Positions 54,581-64,000 of a stretch of DNA of 64,000 bases are shown one piece after another; within the stretch, counting starts at the first letter, position 1; the number at the start of each line of letters is the position of its first letter. The position numbers were made by a program, and so were the translations under genes. Source of the DNA: Toxorhynchites rutilus septentrionalis (lineage: Eukaryota > Arthropoda > Insecta > Diptera > Culicidae); assembly GCF_029784135.1 (NCBI RefSeq), contig NC_073744.1, positions 11,967,429-12,031,428 of the forward strand, in the 5' to 3' direction. Under the pieces are notes generated by a model. The model was not told the DNA's origin, ran no database searches, and worked only from the letters and a program-made list of their open reading frames with translations.

Positions 54581-55955
54581 GGTGGGTTATATATATGATA
54601 TAACCGCAAGGTTCACATGGGACTACCTTATTGTACCAATCATTTGTTTGTATTGATTGAATTTTTGATTGAATGAAACAATTCTCGAATTCAATTGAAT
54701 TCAATATATTTACTTTATGAGTAAAAAGATTGTATAATTCCATGTGAGGTCAATTCATCCATTGTGTTAGATTATGTTCTTCGTTACAAGTAAATTTAAT
54801 GACAGTCCTTCTACGTTTGGTATGATGCCTAGGACAAAATATGCGAACGGAAGAATTATCAAACGATTATTTCATTTTACGTTTCCTTCTGAAGTTTGCA
54901 TCTCTCAAGTGTACGTACTTCTCGAACCGCGAATTTGCTTGATTTGATGAACTTCAGGCACTCAGTTTCGATTTTGACATTATACGTCGAACGCATATTG
55001 TTTAATCAATAGGCGTCATCGCAGCAATTGGTTATCAACATCTTGCCTAATCATCAAATAGTATGCGTAGGAATTCAGTGAGCAGAAGATATGAAGGCAT
55101 ATCCTTCAATGCAATCTCGAATAACCGAGCCAAAGCGTGGTGTTCGTACCCGCTTTTGTAATCTGTGTTAGGAAAACACTTTTCGGAGTGCAAAAAAAAA
55201 CATGCGAGTGCAGAAGTAACTTCGGAAGACCGTGTTAAGGAAAAATATTCTAGTTTACACAAAGGCAAACGAGTACAAAAGTACTCGCAGAGCCGATTTC
55301 TCCAGACATCTTGTTAGGCAAACATATTTCAGTCGGAACAAAAATGCCCCAGACTTGCATGAATTTGCAATGTCAATTTCCTCATCTTAGTTCTAAAGTC
55401 TGTGTTGGGGAAACACATTTCAGTCAGAACAAAAAATTTTTACATGTATTTGGAATGCCAATTTCCCCACGCTCCATGTATTTGAAGTCTGTGTTAGGGA
55501 AACACATTTCAGTCGGAGCAAAAATACCCCCGACTATCATGTATTTGCAATGCCGATCTCTCCAACGCTGCTTGGTTTCGAAGTCTGTGTTAGGGAACAC
55601 ATTTCGGTGAGAACAAAAATTCCCATACTTTCATGTATTTGCAATGCCGATTTCCCCAAAGCTGCTTGGTTTTGATGGCTGTGTTAGGGAAACCGTAGAT
55701 CGGGCCAATCAAAATGATTCAGTTAGGGCGTTTAGATAACGCTAAACATTTTACAGTTATTCAATTGTTCATCTAATGAAAAATTATATTTTATTAATTG
55801 CGATAGAAGCGTAGAAACATTCCCTATCAATTGATGCAAACATCTCTCCGATCCAGTGAGAAATGTTCAAGTTATAAGCATTCGGAATCTTTCATTTTTT
55901 CCTGCTTGTTTTCATTTTACCCCCCATATACTCCGGTTAGACGTAGTCCCACGTC
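54581..55955 (-). mobile_element. Hairpin-ended element, subfamily A, copy 3
   Basis: The left end TGACGTGGGACTACGTC is at about 55939-55955 (minus strand). The right end hairpin is at about 54585-54605. It contains GATTGG near 55705 and about four 95-bp minisatellite units (55300-55690). A region without counterpart at about 54830-55290 suggests an internal insertion. Confidence 0.78.
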
Positions 55956-56199
55956 AAAATCGTTTATATGTATAGCAGAGTTTGTTCGAATTGAGGAGTC
56001 TTGTCTTGTGGTCGAAGATCATAAAATTATATAAAAAAGTGTAAAAATACTACAGAAGGAGGGTATGATTAAATTTAAAAAAAATGGATCACGTGCTTTA
56101 TAGACGGTTCTAAATAGAAAATCGATGCAGATTTGTGTTCAGCATCCCGAAATTAAGTAAAAACCATGATTTTTTCGCATTTAACGACACTTTTTTTTT

Positions 56200-57900
56200 G
56201 CTTGGCTAGTTTGTATGGAGTCGCCCCACTATTCAATGCTCAGTTTCTGTTCCGGGTTTTTATCATACACGACAAAAACACTCTCGCACCCTAACGAAGG
56301 AGGCCTTGATCAAAGCCACCAACAACAAAGACACTCGGAGGCGGGCAGTTTTAACGTGCGAAAACTGTTTTCGTCTTCAGGAAAGCAACAGCAGGAGCGG
56401 CAGCAGCGAAAGCACCATTCCCAGCGGTAATAGAGATAAGTATTCACCGGTTTTTATTGCTTCTTGTTCGATGGCAGAGACAAGCGAGAAGGTGGTCGCA
56501 GTTTCGAAATAATATGCATACGGCCACGCCACGCAAGTGCTCTCCTGTGGGTGTTTTCCATTTGTTCGTTATGCTATGGGTTGGTTGGGGGCGGGGCGGA
56601 GGTAGCGAAGTGACGCAATGTGTTCGCATGGGAATGACATTTTCCCGAAGCGCATCGAAAAACTTGTTCTGCGCAGCATCCGGTGTGGGTATGCTACGAC
56701 CGACCGACCAAGTGTGTTCTCGCAGAACTATCAAATGGCTTAAGCTTCTGTCTCACCGCATAATTGGCAATTAGAGATTAAAGGAAAGTTTTTCCGCTCG
56801 TAGCGACCGCCGCTCGCTGTGTTGAGGTGTATATGTGGTCATCGGAAACTGTTTTCCCCAAACGAGGGGACATAAATTTCAAGTTGTTCTTGGGTTTGGG
56901 TGGTAAACTTCTGCTGATTGTAGTTTGTTTTCCCCCTTCTAAAAGTGATTCTGATACAAAAAGTTAACATATTGAACCATGGTTGTGCCGTGTAATTCCA
57001 CGGGAAACACTTTCTCTGCGTCGTCTGCTTACGAATAAATGAGCAGCGCTTCGCAAATAAGGAATTATTACCAGCTAACAAGGTGTATTTCACGTCCCGT
57101 CGCCTTAGAAAACGGGAGCTCGGAAAAGTGGGAACATTAGTCATCACTACCTCGTTCGTTTCACCCATCCGGGGTGGAATTTTCCGCAGCAAATGAAACG
57201 TAAGGAGGAAACTTGTTCTTCGCCATTGTGCGCTCTGCTCTTTTCGGCTCGTTTGACAAGAGTGCTATAATTTACGTGACTATAATTAAACAGCTTAAGC
57301 TAATTTGGGCTCCTCCTGGGTGCTTTTGGCTAAAATATGCCACTTTCCAGACGGCCATTAACGTGGCACAATACGGCTTCTCCCCCATCTGCCCGAGCCA
57401 TTCGCTTTTTCCTGTATTTACACTGCAACGAAAGAGCGACTGGCAGTCAACTGGAAGCGGAACTTTAACTTTTCCTTGAATGGGAGGCCTCTTTTTCCCG
57501 GAAACCGACAGTCATCTCGTATCCCAGTGCAGCGGGGATCGAAAAGAACCAACTTGACTTGACCGGGGGAGGGGAGTTTTCGAGCGGCATAGCTCTGAAA
57601 AATGCCTCTCGCCCCTTTTTCAAAGAGGCACACGTATCGTGCATACACACACGCAAACAGTAGGATACAGCAGGAAGTGTGGAAAAAACACTTCCGTTCA
57701 CGTCAAAGTGCATCACAGTGGATATGTGCGAAGGGGCACTTTCACGCTTCGGCCGTCAAGGTGAATATAGCTTTTAAAGTGGTGGAAAAGCAGCAGCTGT
57801 TGAGAAAATTTTCTTTTAGCGAAGAGGTGTCTTTCTCATCATAACGATAAAACGATTAGTTGAGTATTTCATTACCGAAAACCCGGATGTGGTAGACATC
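56200..57900. other. Low-repeat, GC-richer island
   Basis: No element ends were recognised. Likely original intron or gene-flanking sequence. One splice-flanked candidate exon is at 56381-56426. Open frames on both strands overlap and show no domain. Confidence 0.45.
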
Positions 57901-59255
57901 TTTCTGTTAATCTGGTTTCTTATCACTTACCAAGCAATCTGCACACAAGAACCCACATTGTTTATCATTGTCTGGATTAGGATTGGGCGATTCTTAGAAA
58001 AGATTCGATCTTGACGAATCGAATTTTTTCTTCTTGTTTTTTGTTGGAAGCGATTTTCGATGTAATTTTCTACATCGTTTGTATAAGGTTTTTGTTGCTT
58101 GAAACCGATTCAGATGCAATAACTGTGGGTCATATTTATTGAGTCGAGTTCCCAGTGGATATCTCAGATGAAGAAAATGGTAAGAAAGTATTCATTTCCT
58201 TCTCAATTTGATATTTTCCGCATCAGCTTACCATCGGGCAGTATGGCATAACCTCGATCGGGACAATTTGCTCGCTTTCGGCCGGATAACATTCTCACGA
58301 GAGAAATAGCTTGGATGTGAGGGATGCCAGATGATTTTTTTCATATATCTTTGCATGGCACGAATAAATGTCTTCAAATGTAATCATAATGAACAAAAAT
58401 GAGCAAACCATCACTATATTTCTAAATCATGTTCGATAAATCACACAAACAATTGTTTTCACATACTTTGAAATTACCTCAGTATGTTTTCACAAAATTG
58501 AATGTCTTCAAAACGAAAATATGTCTTCACATTTGGCATCTATATTATGTGCTCAGAGAATGCAGGAACAAGAGCGCGGACTGAAGAATTAATACACGAA
58601 TACTGGGAGAACACGCTCACCGTAGAAACGGTTTCTTCTCTTCGCTGGTAGGCATGAAGGGAATAGATTGATGAAATCTCTCACTCATACAAGCTGTTTC
58701 TCTGAGCTTTATAGTCTCTGACAGAAACAACTCATGGGCATATTATACTTCTGCTGGACCATTTAACACCGTATGATTGGAAATTTAGAATTTGGGTGCC
58801 TTACAAAATAAAATTCGTAGCGCTTCTGTTATTTAGTATCTTAAATACAGAACGATTACAGATGACTGAGGGTTAACTAATCTACGTGCTGACGTAGTTG
58901 TTATCTTAAATTTTAAGAGCACGGTCAAGATAAATCCATTCTCGCTTATGGGGTGCGTATTACACACTTCTCCTATAGGTTTACGCAATATGTATATCAT
59001 CGCTTGGGGAATTCGTTGTTCTGAAACTAATGAAACCATTCACAGGATGCGGAAAAACTGTCACTACACACACGAGCTCATCATTAGCCGCAAAATTACT
59101 AATGAAAAAAACAATTGTTGGAAGTATCCACGGAAATAGAAGAAAACATCCAAAATTCGGAGAAAAATAGGACAAAAATAATATGTCACGTTTCTCAACA
59201 AAAAATATTAGAATCGAGTCATTTTTCAGTTGCCATTTACAAAAGTAAGACAAAC
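57900..59255. other. Unassigned sequence
   Basis: I see no gene, RNA or repeat end that I can support here. Confidence 0.4.
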
Positions 59256-59261
59256 AAAATG

Positions 59262-59335
59262 TCACAGGAGGGTTGTGTTCGAGACACAACCGCATGGTTG
59301 ATGTAGGATTCCGTTAGGCTATCTGTTGAATTTGA
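59262..59335 (-). mobile_element. Solo right end of a subfamily I hairpin-ended element
   Basis: GTCACAGGAGGGTTGTGTTC, the paired ACACAACCGCATGG and GTAGGATTCCGTTAGGCTAT match the right ends near 19360 and 29838. It breaks into a (GAT)n run near 59331. Confidence 0.7.
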
Positions 59336-59642
59336 TGATGATGATGATGTGATGATGATGGTCCCGCCTCCTTCCCCTACAGAGATTTGAGCAAGACGAG
59401 TTATCTAAAAGATAATTTAGTTATTTTTTTCAGCATTGAAATCAGTTAGGCAAACAAAAAAACAACGAACTGATTTTATTTACATATATAAGTTCAAAAA
59501 ATGTCAAATGACAAGCCAATACTCAGTCATGTCCGCCACAGAGCCGATACGGTCCCGACAAGCCCCTGCAGCCGAGTGGTCCACCAGAGCACAAGCCCAA
59601 CCGCCAGCCTTGTACTGGATTGACTATGAATATCCTCATCCA

Positions 59643-59916
59643 TTAAGAATTCAGTGTGATGTGTGAGTATGAATGTGAAAGTGAGTGTGAGTGTGAGTGT
59701 GAACATGGTTACAATCTCCTTACATCCCATCCTTTTCCTAAAGAAAATGTGTCACCCTTCTAAACTCGAGTCAACCGCGAGTAATCGGTTTCCTATTTCA
59801 TTAACCGTAGAATTAAGAAAACATGTTAATAGTAAAAGTATAGTTGAGAGTTTGGCTTCTTTAAACCTATGTAACTGAGCCTGTACAAATAAACGAATTA
59901 TAAAAAAAAAAAAAAA
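59643..59916 (+). mobile_element. 5'-truncated non-LTR retrotransposon tail with 11-bp duplication
   Basis: A 274-bp insertion with AATAAACGAATTAT and a poly(A) run at its end. An exact ATCCTCATCCA flanks it at 59632-59642 and 59917-59927. It shares CACCCTTCTAAACTCGAGTC and CGCGAGTAATCGGTT with 20369-20679 and with the tail at 36147-36668. Confidence 0.9.
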
Positions 59917-60054
59917 TCCTCATCCAGAGAAATCGAGAAAATTTCCTTAACGAAAAATTTCTAGACCGGCACTTAGAAAACTTTCAATTTAATATCCTTT
60001 ACATCTGTGTTACGCGCGCGACGCTCAAACTTATGCAGACTACTTTTTTTTTAA

Positions 60055-61100
60055 ACTAATACAGGGTTTTCCAACTTTAAATTCCGAAAGTAAATTGAAA
60101 TTAAACACACTTAGAATTCGAATTTCGATGAAACTTTTATTTCAAATTAAAGTTTGGTTTATGCCATTATGTGTGAAATACAACATCATTCAAATGTCCA
60201 CCTAGGGCTTCCTCGAACACCTTGATCCGGAACAGGTAATTTTCGATGACTTTTCGGCACATATGGGGCGGTATCTCGGTCATAACTTCACGAATGTTGT
60301 CTTTCAAATGTTCAAGAGTTTGCGGAGAGTTGGCATAGACACGGTCTTTCGCATAACCCCACAAAAAAAAATCTAGTGGGTTCAAATCGCATGATCTGGA
60401 CGGCCAATTGGCATCACCAAACGCGAAATTATGCGTCCCTCAAATTTCGTTCGCAATATGGCCATGTTCGGTCGTGTTGTGTGGCACGTGGCGCCGTCCT
60501 GCTGAAACCACATGTCATCCGTATCCATATTTTCAATTTGTGGCAAAAAAAATCGGTTAACATGCGGCCATAGCGCTCACCATTCACAGTTACCGTCTAG
60601 CCGTCCTCATTTTCAAAGAAATACGGCCCGATGACTCCACCAGACCATAATGCGCACCAAACAGTGACTTTTGGCGGATGCAATGGCCTCTCAACAATCA
60701 CGTGTGGATTTTCTGAGCCCCATATACGGAAATTTTGGGTGTTCACACAGCCACCGAGCTCGAAATGTCCCTCATCGCTGAAGAAAATTTGATGCGAAAA
60801 TTCAGCATTTTGCTGCTGTTGTTCGTTCACCCAATCGACGTATGCCCGACGCATTCCATGGTCCCCACGCTCTAATTTTTGTACCAGTTGGACTTTACAT
60901 GGATGTAGGTGCAAGTCCAAATGCAAAATTCGCCACAATGATGTGTTTGACAAGCCCAAAGCACGCCGTGGAATCGAAACATTCGGGTCATCCTCCACAC
61001 TGGCAGCAACAGCAGCAATATTTTCGGCCGAACGCACATTACGATGATTTTTTTTTCGGAATACGAAACGAAAAGTATGTGTTCTGTTCAGCGTTCAGTG
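60055..61100 (-). pseudogene. DD41D (rosa-like) mariner-superfamily transposase
   Basis: The minus strand gives SNTSLWRILHLDL, RRAYVDWVNEQQQQ, QIFFSDEGHFELGG with the first catalytic D, and NPHVIVERPLHPPKVTVWCA and GVIGPYFFEN. A TAG follows, then TVTVNGERYG, and in another frame DMWFQQDGATCHT with the second D. After a one-base deletion come NPLDFFLWGYAKDRVYA with the third D, and LGGHLNDVVFHT-stop at 60167. The gap between the last two acidic residues is 122 bases, one short of 41 codons, so the ancestral motif was DD41D. The N-terminal DNA-binding domain is missing. A TACAGGGTTTTCCAACTTT end near 60060 is probably one terminal repeat; its partner was not found. Confidence 0.88.
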
Positions 61101-61785
61101 TAAACTTGAGAACGGATCGAGTTCAGTGAACGCGAGTTAGCATCCACCCCAATTTCATACCTGCATCAGTAATGCATGCCGTACGATATAATGGAACGTC
61201 GGTCTATGCTAACGATAACAACATCGTCTGCTTACCTACAGCATCGTTTATGACTCAGCGAAGATTGTACCAATAACATCGTTTTATGACTCAGCGACGG
61301 TTCGTAATCAGAAGAAATGCTTTATGACTCAGCGACGGTTGTTTTGTTATTTTAGCAGAATAGAGAATAGAATAGAGCAGGTAAAAATAGCTAGGTATTG
61401 AACTGTAATGATATTTGGTAAGGAAAATAAACGGCACTCTTAGTTTGGCTCTCACACTGAAAGGTTATATTTCCTCAGAGAAGTCCATACTATCTGTAAA
61501 GCGCGCACTGTAGCTGATGGAGATGATTTGGTACGGGCCGGAGGCCGTTATATTTGTTTACAATCAATGAAAAGATATGGTATTATGCGAAACTGAATTG
61601 TTACGATAAATTGAATTATATAAAAGGAAATATAGATAAATAGATAGCTGGATAGAAGCTTGAACCGAATTGAAATAGTTGTTGCTGAAGAATTGAAATA
61701 GAAAACTAAAATGGAAGGAAAATAATTATTTGTACCTATGTAATTTAAACATGAAAATTATTACAGCTTTGAGTGCTTCAAAGTA
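61100..61785. other. Unassigned sequence
   Basis: TATGACTCAGCGA is repeated three times near 61249, 61289 and 61322; otherwise nothing was recognised. Confidence 0.45.
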
Positions 61786-61789
61786 ACGG

Positions 61790-62373
61790 TACTCCAAGGA
61801 TTGTTTTTTTACGAACGAAACAGTATGGTTTAGGATGCCAGTAGAAATAGTTGGCTGGATTTTTCATTCGCAACTTGCTACGAAATGTTGTTTTACACGA
61901 TAATATACCCTATGCAAAATATTAACTCACTCGGTCTTCATTTACTGTTGTCGCAGACGTTAAAATTTGAGTTTTTTGAAAACTGAGAAATCACCGGAAA
62001 TCGAGATTTTGAAAAAAATTTGGATGCCAAATGTCTTAAAATTGTAGTACTCGTCGAGATATACAGTTATCTGGAAATTTTTTTTTTGTCAAAAATAGTT
62101 TTTTCAGGCGAAAAAACGACAATTTGCAAAAAAAAATATTTTTTTAAACCTCGAATTTTGGTGATTTTTCGATTTTCAAAAAAAACTCAAATTTTAACGT
62201 TTGTGACAGCAGTAAATGAAGTCCGAATGAACTAATATTTTGCATATGGTATATTATCGTGTAAATCGACATTCCATGGCAAGTTTCGAATGAAAAATCG
62301 AGATAACTATTTTTATTGGCACCCAAAACCATACTTTCCGTTTCGTATTCCGAAAAAAAAGTCCCAAAGGCAC
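61790..62373. mobile_element. MITE with long (about 250-base) inverted arms
   Basis: GATTTTTCATTCG, TTTACACGATAATATACC, ATGCAAAATATTA, GTCTTCATTTACTG and ACGTTAAAATTTGAGTTTTT occur in the left arm (61858-61980). They return inverted in the right arm (62174-62303). Outer AAACAGTATGGTTTAGGATG is mirrored near 62315-62345. No coding region; target duplication not resolved. Confidence 0.8.
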
Positions 62374-62600
62374 TTTTACAGGGAAAATATCAACTTTTTT
62401 ATATTTTCTTTGAAAATAATACAACTAATGCTAATTTTGATTAAAGTCAAGATAGCGATACAATGTATTCGAAGAAGTTTTAGATCTTATTAAAATGTCA
62501 ATTTTTGACGAAGACGTCAACTTTCTATCATTTTTGTATGAAGACTCCTGAAAAAAATAATGTTTCGCTCGTAACATTTTTGTGTGTAAATTCTCACGTT
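62374..62600. mobile_element. Partial copy of the CACTTTTACAGGG MITE
   Basis: GGCACTTTTACAGGGAAAA, ACAACTAATGCTAATTTTG, AAAGTCAAGATAGCGATA and ATGAAGACTCCTGAAAAAAA match the right half of 17745-18495 in reverse. It abuts the preceding MITE. Confidence 0.7.
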
Positions 62601-62632
62601 TCGGACATCTGGATACTCCAAGTCATGGACAG

Positions 62633-62667
<35 letters not shown>

Positions 62668-62873
62668 TTTGACATGAATTTTGTAGGTATCATAGTTTTT
62701 AAGTTATAAATTTTTGTAAAAAATTAAGAAAAAAAATTGACTTTTTACAAAAAGTAGTCTAATTGTTTTTCGAACGAACAACGTTTCATTACTATCTGAG
62801 ATGGTGCTGCCAACTCCTAAGACGAGTTGGCATGAAATTCGTCAATATTATCACTCATTTACTCAACAGCATC

Positions 62874-62990
62874 ATTAAATATGTGGATAGCGTGGTCGTG
62901 TAAAACAGCCTTGCATTCCAGCCTGCTTTGGTTCGATTCCCGTTGACGTCGTTTAGACTTTTTTTGGGTGCAATCCCAAAAAAAATGAAA
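62874..62990 (+). mobile_element. Second tRNA-related SINE family, degenerate
   Basis: The B box GGTTCGATTCC at 62930-62940 is followed by CGTTGACGTCG. The upstream GATAGCGTGGTCGTG is a plausible A box. A hairpin TTGGG-TGCAAT-CCCAA and an A-rich tail follow. No flanking duplication was found. Distinct from the family at 1929-2206. Confidence 0.6.
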
Positions 62991-63574
62991 AAAGAAAAAA
63001 AAAAGATGTCTGCTTCTATACATACAAACATTTTAAAGCGTTGGGGGACAGATGATTTCATTTGCCCATTTGAAGCTTCAAGACACGAAATGGCATGGTT
63101 TCTGCCGAAAATGAAATGCTTCCTGGAAACGCTGGATTTTTTCCCTCGTTTCTTTCACTTTAGTCAGATTTATTTTCGATTATTGGCATTGAGTACTTAC
63201 AAAACGAATCTTTCAATCGAGCTTAAGTTGAACATACAAAATGATGTTTCAATTCGCTCTGAAAATGACGAATGAAAATTTCGCTCCATTGTAAAGAATG
63301 AAACAAATGAACGTGAAATGAAAAGTGCGTTCCCGAAGAAGAAATATTTTTATTGAGTGTGAAAGGAAATCAACAATATATTGGGCCAGACGTGAATAAG
63401 ACGCTACATGAAATGCAATTTTTTAATTGAGGGGCTTAGAATGAAAGGGGTGTAAGTGATTTGATCGATTTCTCTACATCGACTCTCTTTTTTGGTTATA
63501 ACTTAGCTGCAAACTCATTCTCACCTGTAATTAACAATGTGGAAGATAGGCCAAAACCTCATCTATCGGATTCT

Positions 63575-63958
63575 ATAGCTTGAGCTTGGGTAGACTGTAC
63601 AATTCGTAGTTGCTCTCCGTGATTGACCTGAACCAACCAAACTGCACAAAGAACACACAGAATGACGCTTGGGACTAGCAAATCATTCTCGTTGTGCAGT
63701 TCTCGGTGATTCGAGCTTTAAATGGTCAATAACGACGCCGGCCACGTCCTTACAGTCACCAGGGGAAGGGAAGGAATGTTAGTATGATATTCGCCGCCCG
63801 AAGGCCAGAAGGGTCGCCTCTATAGCGTGGTTCCCTAGCGTTTATCATGGAAGAGATAGTTGTTAGTGGGAATGGTTGAGAAAAATCAGGATTCACTGCG
63901 GTAAGTGATGTGGTTTTGTAAACGCTAACTCTAAACTGCTCGACGAAACAAAATCTCA
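63575..63958 (-). mobile_element. Dispersed non-LTR retrotransposon tail, copy 3
   Basis: Minus-strand copy of 2219-2601 and the best preserved of the three. The frame ends RGDPSGLRAANIILTF then LPFPW and a stop at about 63756. The tail reads AGCTTGAGCTTGGGTAGAC on the + strand. Confidence 0.7.
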
Positions 63959-64000
63959 AAAATCGAAGATATTTAAGGTAATACACTGCCGGACGTACGA

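Overview
This is insect nuclear DNA, most likely from a mosquito and probably an Aedes-type genome. It is AT-rich, has spliced coding exons separated by very long introns, and is packed with nested transposable elements. One of these is a mariner-type element of the DD37E group known from mosquitoes; there are also tRNA-derived SINEs with perfect target-site duplications. I see no prokaryotic genes, operons, CRISPR arrays or LTR retrotransposons. All comparisons were made by eye, so element ends not marked by a target-site duplication are accurate to roughly 10-20 bases.

The only host gene I can support is a collagen-type gene on the + strand. Three exons encode uninterrupted Gly-X-Y repeats with good splice sites: 18900-18979, 41696-41731 and 43435-43470. 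The first intron between them is about 22.7 kb. Low-repeat islands (about 8480-10150, 18500-19350, 21600-23700, 34000-35160, 41380-43680 and 56200-57900) look like original intron or gene-flank sequence. Nearly everything else is mobile-element material.

Region by region. 1.9-2.6 kb holds a SINE and a non-LTR retrotransposon tail. 2.6-4.1 kb holds a Tc1/Tc3 transposase relic and a large foldback repeat. 4.4-7.2 kb is a TA-flanked terminal-inverted-repeat element with a histone-type element nested in it, followed by a 118-bp tandem repeat. 11.5-12.8 kb is a nearly intact DD37E mariner with one nonsense codon. 13-18.5 kb holds a SINE and several MITEs. 19.4-21.5 kb carries two decayed histone H4/H1 chimeras. 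23.7-25.8 kb is a pogo-like element with another element nested in it. 25.9-31.3 kb is an array of hairpin-ended elements, one holding a hAT MITE. 31.3-32.5 kb is a non-LTR ORF1 relic. 35.2-41.4 kb is a deep nest of an I-clade-like retrotransposon tail, a hAT element, a pyrimidine-rich minisatellite and a foldback containing a MITE. 45-46 kb holds a Tc1 relic and a SINE. 47.2-53.4 kb is a second hairpin-element array with two histone H2A pseudogenes. 54-56 kb and 59-64 kb hold further relics, including a DD41D transposase pseudogene.

The most interesting signal is a superfamily of non-autonomous elements, with at least ten copies or relics here. The left end carries a small hairpin (GACGTAGG-A/T-CTACGTC type). 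The right end carries CCTACGTCA followed by a terminal hairpin whose sequence differs between subfamilies while its ability to pair is kept. Their interiors hold pieces of replication-dependent histone genes: H2A and H4 coding fragments, an H1-like tail, CCAAT and TATA boxes, and the histone 3' stem-loop with its downstream purine-rich AAAGAGTTTA element. I infer that this family has captured, or descends from, histone gene units and spread them as mobile elements. A decayed and dispersed histone cluster is the main alternative.
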